Source: Bugulina stolonifera (lineage: Eukaryota; Bryozoa; Gymnolaemata; Cheilostomatida; Bugulidae). Taken from it: 64,000 nucleotides of DNA. Below, in pieces: positions 32,548-45,900 of the stretch (positions are counted from its first letter, which is position 1; every line of letters starts with the position of its first letter). Both the position numbers and the translations under genes were made by a program. Below the pieces are notes generated by a model. The model made no database searches, had not been told where the DNA came from, and saw only the letters and a program-made list of their open reading frames with translations. The DNA is taken from contig OW285196.1 of the NCBI GenBank assembly GCA_935421135.1, forward strand, positions 5,003,001 through 5,067,000. The letters are read 5' to 3'.

Positions 32548-33004
32548 GTATTATTTCCATTATCAGAAAAAAAATAGATATCATGTTTCCACATATTACT
32601 AGACTCTAGAGTAATTCTTTGCAAAAAAGAAAGATCATAATATTATAATGAGTTGATTTACACCAATCTAGTCTCAGTTAATTGGCGAATGAAAAGCTGT
32701 TGCTACTAGAAATAGTACATACGGCGCAGAATTAGATATCAAAAAGTACATTACATGTGCATGTAGCAAGGAGAAAAGCATTAGAAAAGTATCAGTCCGG
32801 GTCTAAACCATAGCAACCATAGCAGACTGACAGTATGCAAGCTGTTAGCAGAACACAACTTATAAGAACTAGTTTGCAGGCTTAATTTATCCAGCTGAGC
32901 AGGCAGCCTTCGACCCGCTCTTTCTAAAGGCCTAATAAGGGAAGGTTGTTTCACCTCTAAAAATGCATAAAATGTTCATCTTGATTGACATGTGGTAGGT
33001 GTAC

Positions 33005-33190
33005 CTGTATTTGTGGTTTGACTGGAGTTGAACCAGATACTTCTGCAAGTTACAGTGGGATAGCTTGTCCTCCATTGTCCAGAGAACAAACAGCTACTTA
33101 TAACAGTAGCTTTAGGGAATGTGTAGCCTGGAGCACACAGACAGTTAGTCCAAGCACTCTTGCAATATCCTTCCTCTATTAGGGGAGCAA
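33005..33190 (-). CDS. Cys-rich sushi-like exon of gene A
   Basis: 186 nt, phase 1-1. Contains EEGYCKSAWTNCLCAPGYTF, SSCLFSGQW and TVTCRS, a CCP-like cysteine order. Paralogue at 56378-56193. Confidence 0.8.
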
Positions 33191-33929
33191 CTAGAACAGA
33201 AAGCATTGTAAAAGTTATACAAACTGTCGACATCAATTAAATTTTCTATACATATAAATTCGGAGGCATGCCTGCATTCAAATTTAAAGTTTCTCAACAG
33301 ATATTGTTTACTGGTTCCAGATTGCAAGATGTTATAGTGAAACATATAAAACTAAAATTATATTAGGAAAAAGTTCCTACTTTAAACTCAAGTAATAATA
33401 AAATCTTTGAAAAGCGCTTTTATTCCACTAATGTTTATGGTTATGAGAGTTATCCTATATTTAAAATTACTATCTGCACTCTTCTGTCCAGTAAAAGCTC
33501 GGCATCACGGGAGGCCGTTAGCTTCGGCGGAGCAACTTCGTTGACATGGCTCTATAGGCAATGCGTGGTACCAGTCCACAAGTGGCCCTGATAGATATCC
33601 GGCCAGTAACAAAAGCTGGTTTATAATAAATTATATAATTGGATAATCAGTTAATCACCACAGCGCTCCGTCATTCCGTGGACCGAAAAGACCAATATGT
33701 TGGTCATTGCATAGCTGGACAAACAGCGCGCTGATTTGCTCTAGGGTGAAGCTGCGAAGGCCGAAAAGGAACAGTTGGCCTCTCATGTAGCCGAGACTTA
33801 AAACAAAGTCCATGTTGCAACATGAAACACAAGTCATGACATAATGCCACTAATGCATTATGATAATTCTTGAGAGCAAGTTCTACATCATGTATCAGAA
33901 TTTTCCGAGAGTATGATGAAGCGTAGCAA

Positions 33930-34080
33930 GGGAGTAACCGTGGCCTAGTGGATTCTGATGTGAGAGATCCAGGTTCGATTACCGTGGTGGTGTTAGAAAG
34001 AGCATAATTCTTCTGTGCTACTTGGTCACTTTACCATACTGAACCACATGGTATACGTGCTTTCCCTACCCCAAACTAGA
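33930..34080 (+). mobile_element. tRNA-derived SINE fragment
   Basis: GTGGCCTAGTGG (A-box-like) and CCAGGTTCGATTACC (B box). A diverged dimeric relative lies at 58825-59115, sharing the body that ends in CCCCA.ATTAGA-type sequence. Confidence 0.5.
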
Positions 34081-34289
34081 AAAAATGCAGATCTCTTTAG
34101 ATCATTGCTTTCATACCCTGGGATTAATAGCAGGAAGTAATGTAGTGTTTCAGCATAGCTTGCAGCCGCATGGACTATATTTTGTGCTATTATTCTGACA
34201 TTATGCATGACCTACTATACATGCTTACTACCTACACTTATTATATAGTTATTATTCTTATCAACTACTGCTTAGCGAGTGCCCATTGC

Positions 34290-35096
34290 ATTGTTATCAA
34301 CCAATCAGGTCCTTTGCATTAATCTGTAGCTAATTATACTACTATTGTGCAATTACCTTTCTTACCTGATTATTATAGTCTAAGTCTTTTACATGTTATA
34401 CAGTCATGGCCGATGTCACAGATCATGCTGATGATTGCCTATTATCTTTTTCTTCTTATTATAAGCACTTTTTGTGCAAGGCCGACCCTTTTGATGGTCG
34501 GACCTCGGGCATTTTCAGCCATGTTACTACACAATTTCCGGGACGATACCTTATCATACTGCCCGATACTATATCGGCCCTTTTAGCCGGAAGTTCATTA
34601 TGTATAAAAGCCAGCACATTTTCTATCTCAACTCAGTTGTTGATTGCGCTTTAACAAAGCAACATCTCCTAACTCAACCTACAGAGTCTTACTCTTGCAG
34701 GCAGGCAGCTCCAGCCTTGGTCCTTGGACCTTCAGCGCCCGGAGATCGTTCTCATACTCGTTTAAGACACTTTCTACATTCCTTGCTGAATATAAACCGT
34801 CGGACCTCAGCCGGTCCTGGATTCTTCAATGAATCTAGCATCGGGTCTACGTCCCTTCATCAACACAGACACGTTCTACACTCCTTCGGAGTATAAACTA
34901 TGGGACCTACGTTGACCCTTGAGTCTTTAATGAGTCTAAGCATCGGCCTACGTTCTCTCCAATAACTACAAGAGCTCAACTTAACTATTCACTTTTTATG
35001 TAATGTGTGGAAGTTTACCTTGGCAGCCCACTACCACTACCAAGCACTTCCCACACCCGTGCTAACATCGGCACTTGTGTGACAACCATACACTGA
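34290..35096 (+). mobile_element. Solo LTR (approximate edges)
   Basis: Contains TATAAAAGCC, a CTTTAACAAAGCAACATCTCC stretch and an ...ACGTTACA end; related to 38600-39571. No coding region lies between recognisable LTR pairs. Confidence 0.45.
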
Positions 35097-35625
35097 AACG
35101 TTACAGTACAACTGGCCAGTAATTTTTATAATGAAGTATAATAACATATATACAGGGTTTTATCTACGTAATATTAATGTGTTGGTGGCCGAGTGGTCTA
35201 GCACTAGCCACTCTGGTCTTGCAGCGATGACGCAAGTTATTTGCAAAGACGTGTGTGACAAAATACGCTTTGAGGGCTAGGCATAATAAATATACCTTGC
35301 AACAGTGAGTGTAACAGTGACAGTTGGATGTACTACATCCAACCACACCAATTTCACTCACTTTCATCAAACGTACTTTGCAGCGAAATGTAATGTTGAT
35401 AGCTTACATAATTATGTGGTGTTCTGTTAGTTGGCTCGAAAGCCATCCCACTAAGCACCACTTTATATTCCAAGGTATAAGCGCGACATTATTAACAACA
35501 ACTAGTAAAGAGAAATAGCATTTTGGCACTTTGTCCCCCCACTCCGTACTACGGATTGATTAAATAACATAGCACTTTGGATATTAACAGCATTCAGGTT
35601 ATTCATAAGTGTGTACACGTAATAT

Positions 35626-36289
35626 TGTAATGGTTTCTGTGATTTGGTGCGGTCGTCCTTGGACGACTATCGACCCAGAAATGAAGTGCCTATGAGTGGT
35701 AATAGGACTTCGCATTACATGAAAGATCGAGCGGTCTCAGTAGCCCAATAACTACCAGAGACGACCCATCTGGTCCCAAGTCTGACCTTCAGACTATACG
35801 TTGAAAGAGAGTGATCCGACCTAGTAGGCGGTTCGCTAAGCGAATGACTTGACAAAAGGAAGTGAAAGTCTCTGTATCAAGTATAGATGTGTCTTTATTG
35901 AAAGCCAAGTGAAGACTGAGACAATGAACAGTAAAACAATGCCCTTTATATAGTATAAGGACTTCCGCCCGACGTAGTGTCGGGAAACGATGACGTAAGG
36001 TCGTCCGGAAGTTGCGCAACAACATGACCGCCGGAAGCCCAACGGCCGACCCAAAATAGGTCGGGTTCTACAAAAGTTGCTTATAATGGTCCAATTCATG
36101 TACAAAATGAATATCAATGGATTCTGAGAGGTCGGGCCTCTGTACATGGGTATAAAAGGCATTAAAAGACTTAGTAATAATCATACAAGTATATACAATA
36201 ACATATAGTAAATTACAAGCAGATGTATACATGTATATGCACACAATAATGAGTGTCAGGTGTAGGAGACGACTGTGCGTACCATTACA
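35626..36289 (-). mobile_element. Solo LTR of the 17580 family
   Basis: 664 bp, TGTAATGG to CCATTACA, flanked by ATAT on both sides (35622-35625 and 36290-36293). Same family as the LTRs at 17580 and 22187. Its uninterrupted sequence includes the TATAAT where element 2 inserted in the other copy. Confidence 0.85.
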
Positions 36290-36298
36290 ATATAATAT

Positions 36299-36634
36299 TG
36301 ACTCAATCTGCATACAGTGTACTGTTTCGGTGTTTAACACCTCATCAGTGCAGCTCAGAGATATGCCTGGGAGCACACCTTAGCAATACTGTATATTTAC
36401 AGCAAAGTGTATTTAATAGGTGTGAAATCCACTGAACCAAAGTTCTCAAGCTGCCAGAGACAGCGAGAATTGCGTAATGCCACCAGTTCAGTGTATCTCC
36501 CAGGTAAAGTGCTCAAGAAATTGGTATTGCTACCAATTTCGAGCGTAATACTCAATCTGCATACAGTGTACTGTTTCGGTGTTTAACACCTCATCAGTGC
36601 AGCTCAGAAATATGCCTGGGAGCACACCTTATAA
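36299..36634. repeat. 85-bp direct repeat pair, 250 bp apart
   Basis: ACTCAATCTGCATACAGTGT and about 65 following bases occur at 36299-36384 and again at 36549-36634 with only one or two differences. Confidence 0.85.
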
Positions 36635-38012
36635 TATTGATTCTACAGGAATATTTTTTTGTTGTATAAATGGTTCTTAAAATCTTATATTAACTGTCAA
36701 CCCGTATCAACATTACAATACAAACCCAACAATCCCTAGTTCAATTGGCGAGGCAAGGTTCATTAATGGTAACAGTACATATTATACATTGCAGTCTTCA
36801 TGTTGCAATAATTATACGCAGCACAAATTCCTACTACAAGGCTATGCTTTGCATAATACTAAACTAGCATTAGAGAATAAGATGTGAATTAAATAATATG
36901 TTATAATGGTTTTATTATATCACTACATAGAATAAGTATAACTATAAAACAAGTACCATCAATATAAAATAATACACAAAACAATACCTTAAGAGTCTGT
37001 AGATGTGTCTTGAGATCCTAAGTGGTCAAGGGAGCTGGTCAAAAGAGGCTGAGTTACTAGTGGGGCTGATTTTTATATGCCTCAAAATTAATTAACACAA
37101 GTTTTTGGTCTATATTAGTAAGTCTTGGGCTGTCTAAGTGTTACTTGGTATATTACATATTATTTTGTAGTGTAACTAATTACGGGTGTTGAAATAATAA
37201 CCGAACCATAGGGTTGCTGGCTTTTGTAGTGTCTTAGTCTAATATAGTCACCGATTTACGTCAATTTTGCCGCTATTCCTGGAACTTGCGGTCCACAGTC
37301 ATTCTCGTATGCCCTGGTACTGCTTTCCGCTAATATCATACAATAATTAAGTGAGCTCATCACGGCTTATTTTGTTGACCAGTATTAGATTATAAATTAG
37401 TTCATCGTAGTCCATTTCCTTGACCAGTATTAGGTCATTAGTTATTAGCCGGTTATTGCGCATATTAAAATTCATATTTATCAGTTGGATAGCTTATGAA
37501 CTACCCATATTAAGGCTGAAGACCTTAGTCTAATATGCCTGTTAAATGATTACAAAATGTGTATATTAAATATTATGATGGCTCTACAATATAGTTAATA
37601 CATTCTAAGTAATAAGTATCTGAACCATTAACCCTTATGTTAGTAAATACTGTATTATATTAGACTATTAAATATCATAATATACATGGACCTGCTACAA
37701 CGTGGGCTCGAGTCCCACCAATGACCTGGAGGTTTTCGCCCGAAGAATGTTTTCCCTCTGTGCCATATCGAACTATAATAATATCCAGCTCTAGAAGTCG
37801 TGGTGGCCCCTCAACTAGCTCTGCTACTGGGCAGCTATGTTAAAGAATTGTGTTTGGCGCCACCGATATTATATTATTGTTATAATATTTGTGACATTTT
37901 TGGGCAAGCCCTGGCTTCTTTATGCACAAATATGATTGACACAAAACGAATGCATTAATTTGTTGTTGAGTTCAATGTACCATTGCAGACTTATTAAGTT
38001 ACTGATACTTAC

Positions 38013-39802
38013 AATCAACTGCTGAGTATTCTAATGTAAATCCAGTATAGGTGGTATCACCGTCACTATAGAACCTGACAACCACCTTGTTAGGAACAGT
38101 CAAGTACCTGCTAGAACTGTAGCTCCCACAGATTGTTTCGGCTAACTTTGGTCCTGATGTTGACTCACCACCATAGATCTACCAATAAAATAATTACATT
38201 CAGGTTTGTACATTGTACATGTACTACTAAACAAAGTGCAGTACTGTAAGTGGCCTATTACACTAAAAGTAAAAGAGCATTAGCTTATTTCACCATGGCT
38301 GTATCTTGTGGCAAAATTCAGTATTGCCTTACTAATACAATTATGCTATTTTTATCCTGTGACAAAACCATTCATAAAAAATTAAATTACGATAATTTAC
38401 CATTAATGTAGTAATATGTTTAGATAGAGTAGATGGAACAATTAAAATGCAGCATGTAGTAGATCACTGCAGTTACCATTATTGGGTACCTGACAATAAA
38501 ATGTAAACTAGCAAGAACATTCACCTGCATTTTTACAAAACCAGTATGTGGTTTGAATTCATATTGTAGTGAAACGAACCACATTGGTGTAGTGGACCTT
38601 CAACTCCCAGAGTCTCAAGGTCCATAACATCGAACACTGACATTATAGCTTTACCGTCTAGCCTCCCTTGGCTAGCCAGACATTGACTCATAATGCATAG
38701 ACATTACTAGCTACTAGCTACTAGCTACAGCTACATGTGTGATCCATTCTATGTTTACTATTGTATTTTTATCCACCAATCATGTCGCTGTATTATCTGA
38801 TTATAATCCAACTACTTACGTATTATAGCTATTATAGCGTGCTTTATATTATTGTCCTTAACCAATCATATTGTTGTACTGGTTTACTACTTGTATTGGA
38901 CACATACCTATAGCTAACTACATGTAACTATACTCGCCTAGCATGTTTGCAATTACGTAATCATTATTGTCTACGTGACGTCGGGCGGAACCATCCATGT
39001 TGTTGCATCAGTTCCGCACCCGATACCATGTCGGCCGGCCGATGCCATGTCGGGCTCTTTTGGCCGGAAGTAGATATAGTATAGAAGGCAGTATATTTTC
39101 TGTATCAAATCAGTTGTTGATTGCGCTTCAATAAAGCAACATCTCCTAACTCAAACCTATAGAGGCTTACTCTCTTAGGCGGGTAACTCTACCAGAGGAT
39201 CATTAAGATCCAGTACGGCTCGAGTTCATCCCCATCTTAGTTTAAGCACATCTCTACACTCCTTCTTAGACTTAGGTTGATCGCGGATTCTATATGAATC
39301 TAGCGTCGGGCCTAAGATCTCAGAACACACAATCTTTCACTGCACTCCTCTGGAGTATAAAGTCTACATGACCTACGTCGGTCCTGAGCTCCAATGAGTC
39401 TCGGCATCGGCCTACGTCTGATATAATATACAATATACAAATAAGAGCACATATAATAACTGTTCACTCTTTATGTAATGAGCAGAAGGTTACTTGGTCG
39501 GCCTCTACCACCTTCCAAGCCCTTCACATACTTGTAGCCCTCGGCTCCTGTATGTAACTTACTCCAAAAACATTACAATATTTCACTTAAGTTGCTCTTG
39601 GGATGACTTGCCTCTAGGCCATCATATGAGCAGCTCTCTATTGAAACTGAATGTATTCTAATCTTGATTCCCTTTACATCAGAAGCCTGGATGTACCATA
39701 GACAGTTCTCATTATTCAAGTATTCGCCTCTAGATAGTTGAGGTCTTATGTACTTGGTGGATGAAGTAGCCACCAGCCTACTTCCACAGCTCCGTCCATC
39801 AC
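38013..39802 (-). CDS. CUB domain of gene A (two exons)
   Basis: Exon 39802-39612 starts DGRSCGSRLVATSS and includes YLNNENCLWYIQAS, ending in YDGLE. Exon 38178-38013 starts IYGGESTSGP and includes TICGSYSSSRYL and a GFTLEYSAV end. The donor between them is GAG followed by GCAAGT, a GC-AG intron. The intron (38179-39611) holds a LTR-like insertion up to 39571. Confidence 0.85.
38600..39571 (+). mobile_element. LTR-like insertion (approximate left edge)
   Basis: Contains CGGCCGATGCCATGTCGGGC, GTTGATTGCGCTTCAATAAA and an end in AACATTACA. It resembles the unit at 34290-35096. Confidence 0.45.
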
Positions 39803-40256
39803 CTAACAAGGATAAGTTTATTAATTAAGACCCATAAATGTGTCTCAGCAGAAACTGTAATAAATCTTGAAACTATTACTGGCACGGTGTTAGTTAGTTC
39901 AGATGTATGTGCGTTAATTCCATGTTACTAATCCTAACAACACCTGATCCAGTCAGATGCCAAGTAGCAAGAGCAAAAGATCTGGAATTGTCTGTTCAAG
40001 TTCCCTGGACAATTATCAGAATCACTTGACATAGTTTGGGTGTATATTATTTTATTAAAACTTATTTCTGCAAACCACCAAATTATTCATTTAAGTCCTA
40101 TTTGGTGGCTAATAAAATATTTTCTTCCTGGCTTATTCTATGTTGTACCATGTATCTGGTGTTTTATGAGGTTTGGTAACATTTTCATCACAGATACACT
40201 TATAACTAGACAGGGTAGAATTGTACACAGTAACAATTTACTATAGAATAACTTAC

Positions 40257-40305
40257 CAACTGAAATACACAGCAGAACTATCCAAAGCCACACTAGAGGG
40301 AACAT
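40257..40305 (-). CDS. Signal-peptide exon of gene A
   Basis: ATG at 40305; MFPLVWLWIVLLCISV is a short hydrophobic secretion signal, then a GTAAGT donor in phase 1. It is nearly identical to the gene B exon 61008-60960. Confidence 0.8.
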
Positions 40306-40717
40306 GCTAATTATCCACCAGATATGACTTGTATATTCTCTACTTTTGTTACCAGACCTCTAGGTATGCGCTCTACAGTTTCCTTTATGTCAGAACTATT
40401 AGAACAACTCCCTGCAGTTACAATTATACTTTATAAGGAGGAGTAGCAAGCCATTGGTTCAGCAGAATCGGGCATAGTCCAAGAACAACAAATAGGAAAA
40501 CAGAGACTGACATCTGACATGTGTATATAGTGTATGATACAGTAGAACACTTGTTTGTAAAATGTTTTTAAGTGAGACAGTAAACCTGGAAGTCTGTTAC
40601 TGTATACCTGCATTGTGTGCTGTGGACTGTTAACCTCAAGTTAAATGTACAAGAGAATTGGAGAATTTTTTATTACTCTTTTGGCTCCTACAGCATAGCA
40701 TCAACCAACTGATATAT

Positions 40718-41430
40718 TGTAGTGGTAAGCGTAACTCGTAACTCTATTAGAGACTTAGCCACTCGTACTGCCTTGCGTTGTCATGAAAAATTCACATCTA
40801 AATTATGTATATATTGACTAGCCTGTGCAGAAACATATCTTTTATATACTTATTGTATGCATTATTGAGCAATTATACCCTTTTTATACACATGTAAAGA
40901 GGGCCGACCTCTCAGAAATAGCTGTAATTAATTTTGCACATGAATCTCACGATTTTAAGCATCTTTTGCTGTACCTGATCTATTTTGGGTCGGCCTTAGG
41001 TTTCTGGCCGACATCTTGTTGTGCAATTTCCGGACGACACTACGTCGGCCTTTTACCAGAACTATTTTCCGGAAACTAAATTACTATATAAAGCGCATAG
41101 TTTCTACTATCACTGTCTCAGTTGATGCTTGGATCTAAATAAAGACACTTCTATAATACTACATATACATAGTTTCCTCTTGTAATACAGATAGTTCCAG
41201 CTGATAAGGTTCCTGACCTTGATGCCCAAACAACCTACTAGGACTGAACATACTCTTTTTCAGTATAGCAAGATAGCATTAACTCGGGACCACATGGGTC
41301 GTCTTGGTTAGTCTTTGGACTACTAGTACCTTTCATGTAATGACGAAGGCCTAGCACCACACATACACATACACTGTAGGCTCTTCATTTTTGCAAGTGG
41401 GTCGTCCCAGACGACATACACACACAGACT
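40718..41430 (+). mobile_element. Diverged solo LTR related to the 17580 family
   Basis: Begins TGTAGTGGTAAGCG and carries GAGGGCCGACCTCTCAG, TATATAAAGCGC and AATAAAGACAC in the same order as the plus-strand equivalent of that LTR. The right edge is uncertain. Confidence 0.5.
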
Positions 41431-41559
41431 AAGTGATAAGTGTAGACAAGCAGAATTGTATTGTTAGAAAAGTTTCACCAGTATTGATTAGAACAAGAAT
41501 AGTTCTGGCCATAAGAACACGTAAATAATATTATTGCACCTTTATGCCCTTTCCTCTCT

Positions 41560-41625
41560 GATCTCCCATTTTATGTTTACATGCTTTCTGGCACTCTACC
41601 TCATGTTCTGACATTCATGTTCTGA
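41560..41625 (-). pseudogene. Remnant of a Kunitz last exon
   Basis: The minus strand encodes VECQKAC, as in the Kunitz exon at 62068-62026, but the acceptor is lost. It shows that the tandem duplication unit included the 3' end of the upstream Kunitz gene. Confidence 0.6.
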
Positions 41626-41954
41626 ACTCATGTTATTATCACACATGAGACCATGTTACTATTACACATAGCAGCTGCTCTCTGTAGGTTTATCTACTAT
41701 CTTTAGCATGTAGTATATATTTTGACATTCAAGAACATTTGCCAATTTGATTGTTATAAGACATAAGTTTATTACATAATAGATGACACATAATAATTAT
41801 AATAATATAAAGAAGTGTAACTAGTAAATATTTGGCAGAAAAAAACAAGATAGCACTATTTGTATGTAAAGCTTTTAGGTTGAAATCCGCCTTAGTGTTG
41901 TGACCTAATCAGTTACTGGTATTTGGTGAATGTCCTTGGAACTGGTGTGTTACA

Positions 41955-42580
41955 TAGAGCTGGGTCCAAGAACTCGAAGTCAATTAGTCAAGTCATATCT
42001 AACACTGTGGAGGTAAGTCACAATTCTGTGCAGCCTCAGCTCTCAAGTCAAGTCACTGCACAGTACATGTCTGAAGTCCAGTTGAAATCAAGTCAAGAGA
42101 ACTCCAAAAATTGCTACTTTTTCAAAAAACATTACTCATTTTTTTCTTTTTGTAGAAATTCAAATACAAACAACACAAGAGTGTAGTTGGACATGTTTAT
42201 AATGCAGTTAGTGTAAAGAAGTAGTCTACACTGTAAGCATGTGTAGTAATATTGGCAAGATTGTCTAGACTGGTCATATTGTGGCATTGCATATTAGTAA
42301 CGGTGATACAGTGAAACAGCATGTTATGGCACAGGCTGTCTTCTGCCCAACTTCTTATCATAGAATGCAGATCATGTTGACTTATTAACAGCATAATAGA
42401 TTATTTTTATTTTATTTTCACAAAATCTGCCATATTGACTTGGTAAACCCACAAATCAAAGGCAAGCTAACTAGAGTTGATATGCAGTCAAGTCAGCAAG
42501 TAGGTGGATCCAAAGTCTAAGTGACTTGTGACTTGGCTTTTTAGCAGTCTGGTGGAGACCATGTCTTGGACCCAGCTCTA
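41955..42580. mobile_element. MITE with TAGAGCTGGGTCCAAGA inverted ends
   Basis: 626 bp. The first 17 bases are inverted at the right end, and the interior is rich in inverted AAGTCAAGTC-type words. Flanking octamers GTGTTACA and GTATTCCA are similar but not identical, so a hAT-type duplication is only possible. Confidence 0.6.
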
Positions 42581-42840
42581 GTATTCCATGCGTACAATTA
42601 TAATTTGCTACCATCGGAAACATACCAGCCTAAAAATATTTGCTAGTATGTCTCAGGTGCTACAAACTATATTCTAATAAACTAACAGACTATTTTCTAC
42701 ACTTGCACAGAATGTTCTAAGCTAAAAAGTGATTCTACCCTCTAGAAGCTGAACAGAGTATTGGTACAGTGTATGTATTTTAATGATTCTGAAATGGGAG
42801 GCTGATATGATCAGAATGAACTGTGACCTTGTGGCAGCAG

Positions 42841-42943
42841 TTAGTCGGCAGCATCTCTCTCTCCTTTGAAGGAATACACAGTCATAACTTCTCCATACAG
42901 GGTATTGTCTTGTGATGTGACCACTTGTCCAGCCTCTCTTCTC
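42841..42943 (-). CDS. Cytoplasmic tail exon of gene B
   Basis: Continues KR from the membrane exon with RREAGQVV, then NTLYGEVMTVYSFKGERD and a TAA. Two tyrosines sit nine residues apart; YGEV fits a YxxPhi sorting motif and is near an ITIM, but position -2 is Thr. Confidence 0.75.
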
Positions 42944-45900
42944 CTGCAGATAATGACAAATACACACAACATGGTAACATAAACTACATGTATCACAATC
43001 ATAACAACGCATGCACTAAGCAATGTTTGATTTATAATTCATGTGTGCACCTATTACCTGGTTGGTAAACAGTAATACAAAGTTGTGTTCTCTTGCCCCT
43101 TCTCAACTGATGGAAAAGAAGCAAGAGAAGATAACTTTAAATTATAGTGTTATAATGGAACTAGTGCAGATAATGGCTTGTATTCTTTATCTCTATTGGA
43201 AAAGACTCGCAAGGACTTCATGAATTATTTTTGGCCATTTTTTATTTGCTGAGAAATTAAATGGATATACATAGTATATACAACTTCCTATTGGTTACAA
43301 GGTAGGCCTTGGCCTACATGAAACCAGGTCAACAGCACTGTTAAAGGAGCATGATAAAATTATTTTATTATATTGCGGTAATATTTCTACATCAATTACG
43401 TGTAGACACAGCTTTCTCACTCATTGACACCACCTTTACATTAGATTATATAACTGTTTGCAAAGATGTCAAAACATTGTAAGGTTATACAATATTTTCT
43501 GTTTCCTCACCTTTTCATATACCAACAAGTGACTCCTGTGATCAATGCCAATATAATAGTTATTCCTACACACAGACCTACAATCAGTCTAGTTCTGCTG
43601 TTAGACCTGAGGTGGTGTTTACCAGTTGCAGATGTGGGTTGCTTGGAATATGTTTGATCAATTAAATGAGCTGTTGAATTTTTCTCTGGGTTCTTATTCG
43701 CACTACCATCTATGTGGTTAGTTGGGTGGTTGGTAGAGTGGTTGGCTGAGTGGTTGGTTAAGAGGTGTATTGCACCATTTATCTTGTAGTCTCCGTGGGA
43801 AACAACTGTGGTTCTTTCTACAAGAAGTTTTATCATAATTATCAGTCACAAAGTCAGACATAGGGATATAAATCATTATAACTTTTGTTGAGTTTGTAAT
43901 ACAATTGACACACATACTCATGGTCATCAAAGAGAATTCAATGCAATAAAATTATAGTGCTGTATGTACTACTGTTTAATGGCACCTATCCAGCAAGATA
44001 AGTACAGATTTCCAGCAGCAAGAAGTAATTTGTTTCCTTGCACATGTGATGTAATGACTGGTCATTGCTACCTAGTTTGCATTTCTCGATTACAAATGTA
44101 ATAGATTGGAAAGCTCTTACCATAGGTACTGGAGTTGTCTCTCTTACCTTCACTAGTTCGACACTGAGGAGGTTCACTCCATGTTCCATTTGCCTCACAG
44201 ATGATGTAATCAATATTGGAATCAAGTTCTCCAATCACACACTCAAAGTAAATAGTGTCTCCCAGCTCAAACCCAGAGATAGACTTTGTTCTTGCTTTGG
44301 GAACTTGAGGAGGTAAGCCACACGTAACAACTGAAACAAATTTGATATGCTCAACTGCAAGACGTTTAGATTTTTTTCTGTTTTAAGGAAACACAAGATA
44401 ATAGCCATGGTTTAGTCTAAGCCAGGATGCTACAATGTGAGAGAATTCATATCCTTACATGCTGGTAGTTATTCACGGTAGTATTCGTGGTAATAGTAAC
44501 CATGTACTCAGATTGGCAACTAGCCAACCAGATCTGCTGGTTAAAAGTATAGGATGATATAATATTGAATAGTGAAAACTTTGTTCACACAAAAATGTCA
44601 CCAAAGCACATGTCTGAGAAGCTTTTGCATGTGACTAGCATACACTCTTGTCTCCCAACTGTTTGTGACTTACTGTGGCACTCAGGTGGTAGTGACCAAT
44701 GTCCATCTTCCTTACAGTATATGGTGCTGCTACCATATAACTGGTATCCATGGAAACAAGTGTAAACAGTTGTATCATTAAGGTAATGTCCCAGTACTTC
44801 TCTCTTGCTATTGGGTACTGTGTAAGGCTGACCACACCTCATTCCTACAAACAACATGAACTGAACGTTATGCACTCCCATTAGCGTAGAGTGGAATTTC
44901 TGACAGTGGATAATACTACGCATGGCACTCTCCGCCACCAGTCTATTGTTAGTCTTTGCTCGCACAGCAAGAACGATGTTGCAAAATAGGTTTTAGTTGT
45001 TATGACTGCATCTCTATTTTGTTTAGTATTAACTAGTTGATATTTGAAAGAATAGGTTTAAACAATCAGGTAAACTTGCAGTAGGAAAATTGTGTGGCAT
45101 TGGATCAAAATATTGGAAGTTAGAAAAGATTGTGATGGTGGCAGTATTCTCTCATGAGCAAAATCCATTATTTAGAATATATCATCTTATTCACCTTGAC
45201 ATTGTGGAGGAAGTGACCAATGTCCATCTTCCTTACAGTATATGGTGCTGTTACCATGTAACTGGTATCCATGGAAACAAGTGTAAACAGTTGCATCATT
45301 AAGGTAATGTCCCAGTACTTCTCTGTAGCTGTTAGGCACTGTGTAAGGCTGACCACACCTCACTCCTACAAGGTTAACAGAATATCATAAATTTGTATAG
45401 AAATGCACTTCGGGTAGCTTACATATGGGTAAATGTACACGCAGCCAGAGCCAGATTATTCATGCTAGTAGTGACGTGAAATATAGCAGGAAACAGTCAT
45501 TCATATAACTAATCCCAGTGTTTAGAAACGCCCTTGGGGTAGCGTTGATATGGATGTACATGTACACGCAGTCAGAGCTAAATTATTCATGCTGAATGTA
45601 GTAGTGAGGTAGAACAACTCTGTGATTCTGCCTTGTAGATAGGCAAGCATATTGAAATTTCCCTGACAAAGGCTTAACAGGGTTGTTTGGACTTCAAAGT
45701 TAGACTCCACTCCACCAAAAATGAGAAACAGTCATTCATATAGCCAGTCTTCCAGGACGTACTGTCACTATACATATTTTATAAATATCAGGACTGAGTG
45801 GAAACAGTTGAGATAATCCAGTTAAGTGTAACAGGCATAAGCTCCAATCAACGCCATACAATATGCTAAGTTTGCATCTGGTAGACTGAAGGCACTTCAA

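Larger units (their letters stand above)
33191..38012. other. Repeat-rich intron of gene A
   Basis: Holds SINE copies (about 33930-34080, 35175-35300, 37680-37870), a LTR-like unit (about 34290-35096), a solo LTR (35626-36289) and a local duplication (36299-36634). A minus-strand frame at 33655-33837 (RGQLFLFGLRSFTLEQISAL) may be a transposon remnant but has no recognisable family. Confidence 0.55.
1361..40305 (-). pseudogene. Gene A: CUB/sushi receptor-like gene, interrupted by a transposon (3' end outside window)
   Basis: Tandem paralogue of gene B. Minus-strand exons: 40305-40257 signal peptide (MFPLVWLWIVLLCISV), 39802-39612 and 38178-38013 CUB, 33190-33005 Cys module, 17493-17278 sushi-like, then sushi exons 14632-14459, 14180-13998, 13645-13472, 13121-12939, 12518-12339, 11545-11389 continuing at 1825-1809, and 1537-1361. 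Every sushi exon is a multiple of three and phase 1-1. The frame is open in all exons examined, but element 1 lies inside the 11545/1809 exon, a LTR retrotransposon with nested element 2 lies in an intron, and the stalk, membrane and tail exons would be left of position 1. The product would be a secreted or membrane adhesion/recognition protein. It is probably non-functional now, unless alleles without the insertion exist. Confidence 0.75.

Noticed and set aside
35175..35300. Functional tRNA-Leu gene
   Set aside because: GGTGGCCGAGTGGTCTAGCAC resembles the tRNA-Leu 5' half, but no B box or acceptor-stem partner follows. More likely a SINE head.
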